Part shown: piece by piece, positions 7,905 to 17,454 of the stretch
Layout of the letters: each line of letters starts with the position of its first letter
Position numbering within the stretch: the first letter of the stretch is position 1
NCBI GenBank assembly: GCA_039029315.1
Contig: JBCCGK010000050.1
Coordinates: 1 to 64,000, forward strand
Length of the DNA stretch: 64,000 nt
Direction of reading: 5' to 3'
DNA from: JBCCCJ01 sp039029315
GTDB taxonomy: Bacteria; Bacteroidota; Bacteroidia; J057
The notes under the pieces: model-generated
Told to the model about the DNA's origin: nothing
The model's input: only the letters and a program-made list of their open reading frames with translations
Databases searched by the model: none
Translations under genes and position numbers: made by a program

Positions 7905-9362
7905 ATGGATCAAGACCAACAAAACTACTACGACGTTATCATCATTGGGGCCGGCATTTCTGGAATTAGTGCTGCATATCATCTTCAAAGCATCTGTCCC
8001 TCCAAAACATTTGTCATCCTCGAAGCTCGTCAGAATATTGGGGGCACTTGGGACTTGTTTAAGTATCCCGGTATTCGGTCTGATTCTGACATGTATACGC
8101 TAGGGTTTTCTTTTCGACCCTGGACCAATCCGAAAGCCATTGCAGATGGTCCCGCAATCATGGAATATCTGGAAGAAACAGTCGAAGCCTTCCAACTCAA
8201 CCAGCATATACATTTTGGTCAAAAGGCCAAAAAAGCTGATTGGTCAACAGAAACAGCCAAGTGGAATATTGAGGTGGAGCAAGAGAATGGGACGCGCAAG
8301 ACTTATACTGGCAATTTTCTGTTTGGATGTGGCGGATACTACGATTATGATGAAGGTTTCATGCCAGATTTCAAGGGTATAGAGACATTTCAAGGTCAAG
8401 TTATTCATCCCCAACAGTGGCCGGAAGATCTCGATTATCAGGGAAAAAAAATGGTGATCATCGGCAGTGGTGCCACAGCCATCACCTTGTTGCCCGCTTT
8501 GGCTGAGGATGCCTCTCATGTTACGATGCTCCAGCGCTCACCTACCTATATCCTGACAGCCCCGGCCGAGGACAGATTGGCCAATTTTTTCAACAAATAT
8601 TTACCTCATAAGCTGGCCTATACGCTGACACGCTGGAAAAAAATCACCATCGGAAGGCTCTTTTATCGATACTGTCGAAGAAAACCAAAGAAGGCAGCCA
8701 CCCTTATCAAAAAAGGTGTCATCAAAGCCTTGGGAGAAGCATTCGATGTTGACAAGCATTTTACCCCAACCTACAATCCCTGGGATCAGCGCGTGTGTTT
8801 TGCTCCTGACAATGATTTCTTTTTGGCACTGCGCTCAGACAAAGCGGATATCGTTACAGACCATATAGAGATGTTTACAGAGACAGGCATTCAGTTGAGC
8901 TCTGGCGAACATCTGGAAGCAGATATCATTGTCAGTGCAACAGGCTTGAAATTGATCTATTTTGCAGGGATAGAGATGACCATTGATGGAGAATCCAGAG
9001 ATCCTGGCTCGACAGTGACCTATAAGGGCATGATGTTCAATGATGTCCCCAATATGGCTCAGGCCTTTGGGTATACCAATGCCTCCTGGACCCTCAAATG
9101 TGATTTGACCAGCAAATATGTTGCTCGGCTGCTCAAGCACATGGAGCAGAACGGCTATCGGTATTGTGTGCCACGTCAAAGAAATCCTGATTTGGAGCTG
9201 GAACCATTTGTAGACTTTAACTCTGGCTACATTTTGCGGCACATCGACGAAATGCCCAAACAAGGAAAAGAACTTCCCTGGAAACTCAAACAAGATTATT
9301 TTGCAGATCGGAAGATGATTGGCCGAGGAAAACTGGAAGATGGGGTGATGGAGTTTGTGTGA
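7905..9362 (+). CDS. FAD-dependent monooxygenase, Baeyer-Villiger/EthA-like
   Basis: This 485-aa flavoprotein has an FAD-binding GAGISGISAAYHL motif near residue 14 and the family signature WDLFKYPGIRSDSDMYT near 50. A second, NADPH-binding Rossmann motif IIGSGATAITLLP lies near residue 190. The length matches EthA/4-hydroxyacetophenone-type monooxygenases, which insert oxygen into ketones or oxidise S or N atoms using NADPH and O2. I chose the ATG at 7905; the frame also opens at a TTG at 7881. The C-terminus is intact. No neighbouring gene indicates the substrate. Confidence 0.9.
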   Translation: MDQDQQNYYDVIIIGAGISGISAAYHLQSICPSKTFVILEARQNIGGTWDLFKYPGIRSDSDMYTLGFSFRPWTNPKAIADGPAIMEYLEETVEAFQLNQHIHFGQKAKKADWSTETAKWNIEVEQENGTRKTYTGNFLFGCGGYYDYDEGFMPDFKGIETFQGQVIHPQQWPEDLDYQGKKMVIIGSGATAITLLPALAEDASHVTMLQRSPTYILTAPAEDRLANFFNKYLPHKLAYTLTRWKKITIGRLFYRYCRRKPKKAATLIKKGVIKALGEAFDVDKHFTPTYNPWDQRVCFAPDNDFFLALRSDKADIVTDHIEMFTETGIQLSSGEHLEADIIVSATGLKLIYFAGIEMTIDGESRDPGSTVTYKGMMFNDVPNMAQAFGYTNASWTLKCDLTSKYVARLLKHMEQNGYRYCVPRQRNPDLELEPFVDFNSGYILRHIDEMPKQGKELPWKLKQDYFADRKMIGRGKLEDGVMEFV

Positions 9363-9438
9363 GAAGGGGAGGAGGGACGGGCTAGGTTTCTGCCTCTATT
9401 CTCCAGTTTGAAAGTGAAGAAAGCGCAAGTCTTCATTC

Positions 9439-10701
9439 CTAAAAATATTGCCCCAGTCCTAACACAAGGCCATTTCCGCGCCCATTCAGGATATTGAACC
9501 CATAATCTATCCGAAATACAGCATTGTGTGCCCGCTTATAGATCACACGCAAGCCTCCACCAGCGAAAAAAATCAAATTCTCTTTCTGTTGCAGATCCTT
9601 GAGTTGGCCCCCCGGCTGGCGCCAGGTCCCAAAATCAGAAAAACCCACTGCCTGACAAGCAAATTGATTCAGCTCAAATAGCACATGCCTGTATTCCATA
9701 TTCAGCACTGCCACGGCTGTTCCCCGGTCTATCCGATTGCCCACCCCTCGAATGTTGACATGGCTGTCCAGAACAAATGGCGCAAAGGGGGAATCATTGT
9801 TGGAGGAAATCCCCAATCGAAGCCGAGCAGCCAGGGTATGTTGCCGCCCCAACCTCTTGAAGTATCGTGTATCATTCAGGATAATGTCAAAGGTACTTTG
9901 ATCATCCAGATTCCAAATACGCTGGGCATTTAGGGTATTGTCCCATCCTTCCAGATACAAGCGATGGTCTGAAATTCGATTGTATTGATGGACGACCTTA
10001 AACAACAATTTTTCCTGTCTGGCTCTCTCCGGGCCTGGTGTCATTTCATTGGCATGACGGGTACTCTTCTCATACACTTCTACAAAGTAATTTCCCCCGA
10101 CTTCCACTTTGTGAGTAGGCTGAAAGGATCGAATCACTGTTCCCCCCAGACTTGTGTTGCGATATTCATAGAAGACCCCCTCATCCCCAAAATACAAAGG
10201 CTCCACAGAGGCCCATCTCACAGCACTCAGGGACATGCCCCATTGGCTTTTGCCCAAATAGGGGATTTTATAAAACAGATTGCCATTGTTCCGGCGATCA
10301 TTGTTTTGATATACCAGGGCCAATTCCTGTCCTTTTCCCTGTAAGTTCAGTTCCTTGAATCCCAGTTGGAACCAGACATTTCCCCTAATCCCCCCAAAAT
10401 TCACAATGGGAAATATGGTGATCGCTTCCTCTATCTCAAATACCAATACCTGTCCTTGTGCCAATGTGTCCAATCGAAAGCTTGCCTGGGCAATCGAAGA
10501 TAGGTTTTGGAGCTGTTGTACATCTCGCTTGATGGTATTCACATTTGCCTCTTCTCCAACCCGACTCTGAATATAGCGCTCCAGATAACTTTGTTTGCTT
10601 TTTTTCAATCCCTCAAAGTGAATGGCAGACAGAGGACGGGCCACTCCTTGATTCAGGAGCAAGGAGACAGCAAGGCAACAGAAACAAACAAATGTTTTCA
10701 C
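9439..10701 (-). CDS. Omp85-family outer-membrane beta-barrel protein with POTRA domain
   Basis: This 420-aa protein has a signal peptide (MKTFVCFCCLAVSLLLNQGV) and one POTRA-like domain (residues about 25-110, IHFEGLKKSKQSYLERYI). A barrel of about 300 residues of alternating aromatic and polar strands follows, and the last residue is Phe (GLGQYF) as expected for BAM-inserted barrels. It is much shorter than BamA, which has five POTRAs, so it is more like the short Omp85/patatin-type or TamA-like barrels of Bacteroidota. It may take part in secretion or surface assembly, but its partner is unknown. The start is GTG at 10701. It ends in TAG. Confidence 0.8.
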   Translation of the reverse strand: MKTFVCFCCLAVSLLLNQGVARPLSAIHFEGLKKSKQSYLERYIQSRVGEEANVNTIKRDVQQLQNLSSIAQASFRLDTLAQGQVLVFEIEEAITIFPIVNFGGIRGNVWFQLGFKELNLQGKGQELALVYQNNDRRNNGNLFYKIPYLGKSQWGMSLSAVRWASVEPLYFGDEGVFYEYRNTSLGGTVIRSFQPTHKVEVGGNYFVEVYEKSTRHANEMTPGPERARQEKLLFKVVHQYNRISDHRLYLEGWDNTLNAQRIWNLDDQSTFDIILNDTRYFKRLGRQHTLAARLRLGISSNNDSPFAPFVLDSHVNIRGVGNRIDRGTAVAVLNMEYRHVLFELNQFACQAVGFSDFGTWRQPGGQLKDLQQKENLIFFAGGGLRVIYKRAHNAVFRIDYGFNILNGRGNGLVLGLGQYF

Positions 10702-10808
10702 ACCGAAATGTACAGCAATAGAGGCAAAAAAACGAACTTATCCTCTTTAGGGACGCTCAAAAAATAACCAGGCGAAATCAATCAACATAGTATTTTTTTT
10801 CAAGGGCC

Positions 10809-12371
10809 TTATCTGTTCACTCGAATCCCGATATTGAAAGTAGAAGCCAATCCATTGTTCCGCTGAAGGAATTGGTTGGTGAAAGAAGAGTAGAGCAATT
10901 CTATCTCAAACTTGGAGGTGATTTGATATTTGGTTCCAATCCCTACCTGTGCGAAATAATCATAATTCGGTGTCCAGTAAGGGGAATAACTCGACAAGGC
11001 ATATACGGTGGACTTGGGCGTAGGGAAATAACTCAAGATCAGGGTTGCTGGCGTTGAGAAGCGATAAAGGGCACCATTATTGGGATTGCCAATGTCTTCG
11101 ATCAGCAGGTCAACTTCTGTGAACAGGGACAAATTGGACCCTATGCTGATATCATTGAAGAATTGGGTCCACCAGGTTGTGCCGTTCCAGTCAATATATG
11201 GTCGGGTATCAGTTCCTTCAAAGTCTTTCCCCAATGGAAAAGACAGGGTGCTTTGTATAGAGAAATTGGACCATGACTTGATCGGTGCCCACCGAATTTT
11301 GGGACCAAGAGTGGTCAGACCTTGCCTGCTGGAAGCCAGATCTCCCTGACCAAATACGCCTAGGGGACTGGATGGGAGGTCCGCATTTCGCACACGACGA
11401 TATCGGGCGTCAATCCCCAGATTGAATCGGCTGTTGATGCCATATAAGACACTCAGATTGCTGGTAAAGAAGGTAGAACGAGCGATACGTTTCCCTTCCC
11501 CATTCGCTGTGGTTGTCTGGGTATACAGATTGTTGAACAATTTGGTCTCAATGCTGCCTTTGGGTATGGCAGCAGAGACGACATAGCGGCTGGCATTGTT
11601 GCCCGCACCCGCTGAAGCTCTTGATGTTGCTGCCGAAGGGATCTCATTCAGCGTCCAGTCATAGGCATAAAATCCAATTTTATAGGTTGTCGGAATGGGG
11701 GTATCTCTATAGCTATTGATGAATTCCAGTGCCTTGGCTTTGCTCCCGCCAAAATCCTTCACATACCACTGAAAAATCTGTGAAAAGTCTACTGATTTCT
11801 GCTGCTCATCGACAATGATAAAGGACGCATTGTTCAAGGCTTTGTGGGTCTGAGCAGCGAGTTGAGTCTCCAGTGTTTCTGGTCGATAGGCTACATTCGT
11901 AATTGGTGGACACCCTATAGCCCCACACACCAATACAAAATGGTATCTCGAATCTTCAAACTGCTTAAGAAGCAAGTCCTTTTCCAGCTGATTGAGAGTC
12001 TGTTTTTGGCCTGCGATTTCATGTTTTTTTGTGTCAAAAAATCCCCCTTGATCAAGTACTGAACTAATAGGATAGACGGTTGAGACACCTTGGATAACCA
12101 ATAGGTTGTAGGCATTGATATAGAAGGCTTGTACGGTTGAGGCATCCAGCTCTTCTATGCTAGCCGTTGCGATATGTGTGATCAGTTCGGCCAATTGGGG
12201 ATCATGTTTCGCATTGGCATAATCGACCCGTTCGCCCTTCACATGTTTCTTGAGGAACTGATCTACCTGATCAAAGAAGTGTGCATTTATTGTTGATTGA
12301 GCAGTGAGGCCAGAGATCGACAATCCGAACAACAAAAACAAAGAGATCGTGGGCACAATGAATCGCTTCAT
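10809..12371 (-). CDS. DUF547 domain protein fused to a beta-barrel-like C-terminal domain
   Basis: This 520-aa protein has a signal peptide (MKRFIVPTISLFLLFGLS, cleaved near TAQS). Residues about 30-235 form a DUF547 domain, with FYINAYNLLVIQGV, HFVLVCGAIGCPPI, and a closing YDWTLNE. DUF547 is widespread in bacteria and plants and its biochemistry is undefined. Residues 255-520 look like an outer-membrane barrel similar to 'transporter' porin-like proteins, with many strands of alternating hydrophobics (for example NLGIDARYRRVRN and YFPTPKSTVYALSSYSPYW). I chose the ATG at 12371 over a TTG at 12380. DUF547 usually occurs alone, so the fusion is notable. It ends in TAA. Confidence 0.82.
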   Translation of the reverse strand: MKRFIVPTISLFLLFGLSISGLTAQSTINAHFFDQVDQFLKKHVKGERVDYANAKHDPQLAELITHIATASIEELDASTVQAFYINAYNLLVIQGVSTVYPISSVLDQGGFFDTKKHEIAGQKQTLNQLEKDLLLKQFEDSRYHFVLVCGAIGCPPITNVAYRPETLETQLAAQTHKALNNASFIIVDEQQKSVDFSQIFQWYVKDFGGSKAKALEFINSYRDTPIPTTYKIGFYAYDWTLNEIPSAATSRASAGAGNNASRYVVSAAIPKGSIETKLFNNLYTQTTTANGEGKRIARSTFFTSNLSVLYGINSRFNLGIDARYRRVRNADLPSSPLGVFGQGDLASSRQGLTTLGPKIRWAPIKSWSNFSIQSTLSFPLGKDFEGTDTRPYIDWNGTTWWTQFFNDISIGSNLSLFTEVDLLIEDIGNPNNGALYRFSTPATLILSYFPTPKSTVYALSSYSPYWTPNYDYFAQVGIGTKYQITSKFEIELLYSSFTNQFLQRNNGLASTFNIGIRVNR

Positions 12372-12735
12372 GAGAATCAATAAATATTAGCGGTAATAAG
12401 AATGATATGGTTAATCCGAAGGCAAATATCGGCCTTATGTCTCTACCAAATTGTCGGCAAGCCGCGCATTGAAGCTTTTTATCATTTTTTGACTGTTCAC
12501 TAGCTGATAAACCAATAAGCCAACTATATGAGTGATTCGATCCCGCCTAGTCCTGATTGAAGCAGGAGGCGTGGACATGGTGTTGCTGATCGGACATTGA
12601 TTGGTCGAGGCAAAGGTGACGATGGGTGCGAAAGTGCGTAACCTGGCTCAAAAGGATTGGTCATTCCTCCCCGCGAGTATGTATACCTATTGCTACTTCC
12701 TGAATTTGACCAATCTCATAAGGCTCTCCCTTTTC
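12372..12735. other. Intergenic, 364 bp
   Basis: This region contains the promoter side of the DUF547 gene. I see no gene, tRNA or convincing terminator in it. Confidence 0.5.
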
Positions 12736-13227
12736 CTATGGACCTGCCTCTACAAATCCACATTCATTTTTGTGCGATGGAGTAAGCACCCCGGAAGGAC
12801 CTAGCAGGGAATCTCCGCTTTCCAAATGAATCATTGATCTCCACTCAACCTTGTTCCCATCCTGAAATTCATATAGCAGACCTCGCCCATGAATACAGCT
12901 CGCATTTTGAGGACCCATTTGATAGATAGCATCTGTGTAACCGATGTACTCATCATCAATATAAATATCCGATCTTTCAAAACGGTCGAGTCGTCCCGTC
13001 GAATCGTAGACCCCAAGATACAGACTGTAGAACCTTATCTTGGTATAGGTGCAGGAATCATTGGAAACCAGGGTTTTTATATTATAGTTCACTGCAGTCG
13101 GGTCCATACATCCTCTGATGACTTCTGGTTCAGGCTCTTCTTGCGGGAGTTCTGGTTCAGGAATATCCTGCTCACAGGCCTGGAGAAGAATGAATAGGAT
13201 CGCAAATGGAATGATTGATTTTTTCAT
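12736..13227 (-). CDS. Putative lipoprotein with GC-DPxAxNYN repeat
   Basis: This 163-aa protein starts MKKSIIPFAILFILLQACEQ, a lipoprotein signal with the lipid-anchored Cys in LQAC. A Pro/Glu-rich linker (EPELPQEEPEPEV) follows, then one copy of the Bacteroidota repeat GCMDPTAVNYN...SCTY. The C-terminal half has a compact beta-rich region containing DIYIDDEYIGYTD. It is probably cell-surface or periplasmic and its function is unknown. The frame is open upstream, but the ATG at 13227 gives the proper signal peptide. It ends in TAG. Confidence 0.75.
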   Translation of the reverse strand: MKKSIIPFAILFILLQACEQDIPEPELPQEEPEPEVIRGCMDPTAVNYNIKTLVSNDSCTYTKIRFYSLYLGVYDSTGRLDRFERSDIYIDDEYIGYTDAIYQMGPQNASCIHGRGLLYEFQDGNKVEWRSMIHLESGDSLLGPSGVLTPSHKNECGFVEAGP

Positions 13228-13379
13228 GGTAATGGTCAGACAAGTGAAATGAAGGATGTTCCTATACCTCTTCATTTTTTCAGACGGACAGCTACCCGAA
13301 CATGCTGCAAGTGAGACTTCCCGTCGGGAAAAATCATCTTGCAGCATGTTCTCTAACAAAATACCTCTATGGATTTCAT

Positions 13380-13850
13380 TTAGTCCTCATAAGAAGCCAC
13401 TAGCTTTATCAGATGCCCAAGATTGAATGCCGTCTCAAAGCGATGGTGCTGCTTATTGTCTTGAGTTGCGACGTAGTCGATCGGATAGGGTTCAATATTA
13501 TCAGCTGCCAGAATGCTCGACTGCTGCCAAAAAGTATGTGAAATGTTTCCGATTCCTGGCAGGACATATGTGTGTTCATTTGCGGCATGCTGCACACCTT
13601 GGTTTGTAGGTGACACTTCTTCTGATAAGACAAGAATCTGTGATCCATTTGTCCAGATCGCATATCCATCTTGAGGACGGAGGTGTTGATTCTGTACATA
13701 GAAACCCGAAGAGATCTTGCTGACATCCTGAAACAAGACAGTTCCTTGTGGGCTGAGTTGAATATAAGAAGCACGGGCAAAAGAAGCTGTTTGCGCATTC
13801 ACTCCTGAGAATACAACAGAAAAGAGGAACAAGACGGTAAATCGATGCAT
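13380..13850 (-). CDS. Secreted hypothetical protein
   Basis: This 156-aa protein has a clear signal peptide (MHRFTVLFLFSVVFSGVNAQ, cleavage after NAQ). The mature part is about 136 residues with no recognised domain. It contains short beta-prone stretches (GTVLFQDVSKISSGFYVQNQ, QDGYAIWTNGSQILVLSE). It lies between a lipoprotein gene and an FG-GAP gene on the same strand, all exported proteins. I cannot assign a function. Confidence 0.7.
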   Translation of the reverse strand: MHRFTVLFLFSVVFSGVNAQTASFARASYIQLSPQGTVLFQDVSKISSGFYVQNQHLRPQDGYAIWTNGSQILVLSEEVSPTNQGVQHAANEHTYVLPGIGNISHTFWQQSSILAADNIEPYPIDYVATQDNKQHHRFETAFNLGHLIKLVASYED

Positions 13851-13996
13851 GATGGGTTGGTTTTTGGGCGTGAAAGAGTGTTACAACATCTGGCAAATGC
13901 TACAGACGAATGCTTGATTATGACCAAGATGTGTATTTGGCTATTGGTATCTCGGGTAGAGAAAAATGTAACCTGGCGAATCAAGGAATCACCCGT

Positions 13997-15424
13997 TTAT
14001 TTCTTCAACACTTTTTGTGTCCGTCGTTTGCCACTTTCGAATTGTAGGCTCAGCAAGTATACCCCAGGAAGTCCCCGTAGCATCTTTCTACATCTCAAAC
14101 TGTTGCCTGATACGTCTTCATGTAACACCACTTGTCCCATGGAGTTGCTGATTTGCATGCTTGTCAGTGGATCAGGGCTATCAACATGGATATTGAGTAC
14201 TTCCTCTACCGGATTGGGAAAGATATTGATCTCCACAAGATCTTCATGAATCGGTTCCTCATTCTCTCCATCGAATGTGAATACATGTGTTTTTCTCGAA
14301 TCAGATGCGAGTAGCGTCCTTCCATCTAAAGCCAGATTCCAAGCAAAGGTCTGTCCGGCTCCCTGAGGTTTACGGATGGCAGTTTGGTGGACCCATTCGC
14401 CATTGTTGGAGATCTCATAGATATGAATAAAAATACTGGATTGAATAGCTAGCAGTCGATAATCCGCTGCGACAGCCCTTCCAAACCTTCCTTTATAATT
14501 TAGTTCGGGCTCCTCAAGAACCTGCACCTGACTCCAACTCCCATCTTCATTTCGTTTAAACACATACACTTTCCCTGTTTGAAATCCAGGAATGTCCTCG
14601 GCTTTGGACAAGGGAAGAAACAAATATTCGCCCACAAAATCTCCTGTAATCTCCCACGACCCCATTCCTGGAGGCAAAGAGAATTCGACATGCTGTATGT
14701 TTTCCCACAAATGAGGGCAGGTCTCTTCATAAATATAGATTTTGCCAACACCTAATGGAACGGAATGATCAACTTCTAAAGCATAGTTCCCCTCTATGGC
14801 TGCTATGGATCTTTCTCGCTCTCCTGATGAACCACTCATATCCCTGACTTCCACTTCTGATTTTGTCCATTGCCCAGAGGACTGTTTCCTGAACAGATCA
14901 GAATTGAGATCTTCATTTAACAACAAATCATCGCTATTCAAAAAAAGGCTTTTTCCAAATCTATTCCCCTCAACCTGCCATTTCTCGATTTGTTGGCTTT
15001 CTTGCCACATCCCTTTGTCATCAAGTTCATAGATATAGACAATTTTCTGTCCTGGGACATATGTATCAGTAGAGTTGTAATTTGTGGCAGGTGCGCCAAT
15101 CACTAGTGTTTCCCCCTCCAGAGCTACAGACCGCCCAAAGTTTCCAACAGGAAAGGGTCTTGAAGGCAGGATTGTCTGTTTGAACGCCCAAACACCATCG
15201 GCATTCTCCGCATAGACAAATGCAGCCCCCCCGGAACTATTGATGGAGTTACTATATGTTTCAAAATCTCCTATGATCACTTGACCTCCATGAATGGCGA
15301 AGGTTCTTCCAAAATGAATCGGATTAAAATCTGAAGGAGGAGTCAAGGTTCCTACATGCGTCCAGCTTTGAGGATAGATGGAAAGACAACAGAGGCTGAG
15401 GAGAAAAGAAAAAATATATTTCAT
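13997..15424 (-). CDS. Secreted FG-GAP-like repeat protein with T9SS type A sorting domain
   Basis: This 475-aa protein begins MKYIFSFLLSLCCLSIYPQS (signal peptide). The body contains about six repeats of roughly 55 residues with the pattern 'GR-x(4)-G-x-x-L-x-I-G' and 'VYVF/IYE' (for example FGRSVALEGETLVIGAP and FGRAVAADYRLLAIQS), consistent with an FG-GAP/integrin-like beta propeller. The last 80 residues are a type A T9SS C-terminal sorting domain (IFPNPVEEVLNIHVDS, PGVYLLSLQF, ending TQKVLKK). It should be secreted and anchored by the type IX system. The frame is open upstream, but only the 15424 ATG gives a signal peptide. Confidence 0.85.
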   Translation of the reverse strand: MKYIFSFLLSLCCLSIYPQSWTHVGTLTPPSDFNPIHFGRTFAIHGGQVIIGDFETYSNSINSSGGAAFVYAENADGVWAFKQTILPSRPFPVGNFGRSVALEGETLVIGAPATNYNSTDTYVPGQKIVYIYELDDKGMWQESQQIEKWQVEGNRFGKSLFLNSDDLLLNEDLNSDLFRKQSSGQWTKSEVEVRDMSGSSGERERSIAAIEGNYALEVDHSVPLGVGKIYIYEETCPHLWENIQHVEFSLPPGMGSWEITGDFVGEYLFLPLSKAEDIPGFQTGKVYVFKRNEDGSWSQVQVLEEPELNYKGRFGRAVAADYRLLAIQSSIFIHIYEISNNGEWVHQTAIRKPQGAGQTFAWNLALDGRTLLASDSRKTHVFTFDGENEEPIHEDLVEINIFPNPVEEVLNIHVDSPDPLTSMQISNSMGQVVLHEDVSGNSLRCRKMLRGLPGVYLLSLQFESGKRRTQKVLKK

Positions 15425-15640
15425 GGTAGAGATTGTTAGGGATGATAGCATATAAACGTGATTCCTCACAAAAAGCTGCATGATGACATGAACTTCGATA
15501 AGAGCAGAAGAGGAGAGAGGATCGAGACCAAAGGGGAAAAATCTGCGATTGCAGGCTTGTGGGCTGATGTCTCCCGCTTGCGGGAGAGCGAGAGGGTGGA
15601 AGATAATTGCCAAATATAAATATGTCCCCCTATTCAACTC

Positions 15641-15788
15641 ATGTCCCAGTCTCGCCGCCACCATGTTCGCTGACATCGTCGGCTATACCGCCATGATGCA
15701 GCGCAATGAGCAGGAGGGACTTGCCAAAGTTCGACGCTTCAGCGAGCTAGTCGAGCATCAGGGCGAGTATCCAACCTGCCTCTGGTGA
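15641..15788 (+). pseudogene. Remnant of an adenylate/guanylate cyclase gene (N-terminal part)
   Basis: One frame reads MFADIVGYTAMMQRNEQEGL and continues to a stop after 'SELVEHQGEY'. This is the start of a class III cyclase domain with the first metal-binding Asp. The expected beginning (Met-Ser-Gln-Ser-Arg-Arg) is in the +1 frame immediately upstream (ATG at 15641), so one frameshift separates them. The rest of the cyclase and any TPR region are missing. The local base composition is more GC-rich than in neighbouring genes. I read it as a truncated, decayed gene. Confidence 0.65.
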
Positions 15789-15803
15789 GTATATCTCCTA
15801 TCA

Positions 15804-16781
15804 TTAACGACGGGTTTGATACCCGTCAAACAACTCCCAATACCGCGCCTTCATCCCCTCCACATCAATCTTCGTAAAGACGCCAATCTGCCGATCCAGA
15901 TTGTCATGTGGTGTATTGAAAAGTGATTCTGTTGCCAGACCAGGATCTGCGATCGCCAGAATGCCCGCCACATCCCACATGACCCAATGCTTTTTCTCTT
16001 TATCCGTCTTCTGCCAGTCTCGGTCAAATGTTTCCCAACGATTAACCAGATAGTCGGAAATCCCTCCTTTGCCTTTCAAATGTTCATCTACCTCCGTTTT
16101 GTCAAAAACCAGATTCCGGGATGTCGAGGCAGTCATGAGTCGAACCTCCAGACCAGCAGTATTCAGCAGCAGGTCTATCGCATTGGGATCATTGAGGGTG
16201 TTGAACTCGCGTTTGTTCCAGGTGTTGGTGGCTGGATGGTGCCAGAAACCGAGAAAAGTAACGACTAATCTGGGGATGATGCGGGCTTCCTTAAGGACGG
16301 CAGAGGCAATATTAGTAGCCGGTCCCAGAATGACCACATGCAGTTTTTCTCCTTCTGGCATGGCCAGGGCTTGTTCGATGATGAAATCAGCGGCAGCTGA
16401 AGCTTGTGGACGGTAGGTACTCACCATCGGAAAATTTGCGCCCATAGGGTGGGGGATCTCCTCTTTTCCCATCAGCCGAAGGATGTCTTCATTCATCTTC
16501 TGACTTGCGCCTACTTTGTCCCGAGAGCCACGATTGGCTGTATGCCACTGGGCTGAAGTGATGCCGACGATTTCCAGATTGGGATCGAGCAAAGCGATGG
16601 CAATCGCAAAGAGATCATCGACTTCATTGGCCGTATCAGCGTCAACGATGAGCTTGGTCGGGGCAGTGGAGGAATGAGATTTGTTAGGGACAATCAAAGC
16701 CGCCTTAGATCCCAATGCCAGCGCAACTGTAGCGGTGGTCCCAGTGAGCCGGAGGAAGTTTCTACGGGTATGCCTATTCAT
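15804..16781 (-). CDS. Exported nucleoside hydrolase-like protein
   Basis: This 325-aa protein belongs to the inosine/uridine-preferring nucleoside hydrolase fold. A twin-arginine leader (HTRRNFLRLTG) is followed by the hallmark VDADTANEVDDLFAIA near residue 45, whose aspartates bind the catalytic Ca2+ in the family. A family-like segment (HVVILGPATNIASAV) lies near residue 150. The classical motif is DxDxGxDD; here the second part reads ANEVDD, as seen in the exported Bacteroidota/Planctomycetota subgroup, so the substrate may be a ribosyl compound other than a nucleoside. It has no operon partner. Confidence 0.85.
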   Translation of the reverse strand: MNRHTRRNFLRLTGTTATVALALGSKAALIVPNKSHSSTAPTKLIVDADTANEVDDLFAIAIALLDPNLEIVGITSAQWHTANRGSRDKVGASQKMNEDILRLMGKEEIPHPMGANFPMVSTYRPQASAAADFIIEQALAMPEGEKLHVVILGPATNIASAVLKEARIIPRLVVTFLGFWHHPATNTWNKREFNTLNDPNAIDLLLNTAGLEVRLMTASTSRNLVFDKTEVDEHLKGKGGISDYLVNRWETFDRDWQKTDKEKKHWVMWDVAGILAIADPGLATESLFNTPHDNLDRQIGVFTKIDVEGMKARYWELFDGYQTRR

Positions 16782-17040
16782 TCAATGAAGATATGGATTT
16801 TTGGTAAATCCTCACATCTCCATCCGCGGTGGGTGTACGACAATTTTCCCAATCCGGGGATTTCACTTGTTTCAGAACCTCTTCCGCACTGCCCCGTTTC
16901 TCCTTAAAAAGAGAAACAACCCTACTAGCCAAAGCAAGAATGTACCATTCGTTGTATCCCTTTCAACAAGATTCCGTCTATTGATTCCAAGTCTTGTTCC
17001 CAGGGGAATAAATGGTTATTTTTGAATAAAGCACAACCAT

Positions 17041-17454
17041 ATGGCCAGAGACTATTATCACAACCATGTCAAAGAAGCCTTAGAAAAAGATGGATGGGAG
17101 ATTACGGATGATCCCTATGACATGAGAGTTGATGGGGTACACTATGAAATTGATCTCGGTGCGGAAGCAATGTTAGGCGCATCAAAAAATGGAGAAAAAA
17201 TTGCCATTGAGATCAAAAGTTTTGTTGGTAGCTCAAATCTCAGTGAATTCCATCGGGCCGTTGGGCAATTCAATGATTATTTTGTTGCCTTAAGCAGATT
17301 TGAACCAGATAGAACTTTATTCCTGGCAGTCCCTGATGAAATCTATTTCAACTTTTTTCAAAAGCAGGTCATCCAGGATTCTCTTAAACGCATTGATGCA
17401 AAACTCATTGTTTATGACCCACAATCAAGGAGCATTGTTCAATGGATAAATTAA
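17041..17454 (+). CDS. xisH: XisH-like protein (PD-(D/E)XK fold)
   Basis: This 137-aa protein resembles XisH, described in Anabaena as controlling fdxN-element excision. Its N-terminus reads MARDYYHNHVKEALEKDGW. It contains a nuclease-like core, EIDLGAEAM...IAIEIKSFVG, in which Asp, Glu and the E-x-K triad of a PD-(D/E)XK fold are visible. It also has the family-typical FHRAVGQFNDYFVAL and LFLAVPDEIYFNFF. The stop overlaps the xisI start by 13 bp, so the two are co-translated. The excision role is not established outside cyanobacteria and no excisable element is visible here. The pair is scattered across phyla, which suggests horizontal transfer. Confidence 0.88.
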   Translation: MARDYYHNHVKEALEKDGWEITDDPYDMRVDGVHYEIDLGAEAMLGASKNGEKIAIEIKSFVGSSNLSEFHRAVGQFNDYFVALSRFEPDRTLFLAVPDEIYFNFFQKQVIQDSLKRIDAKLIVYDPQSRSIVQWIN

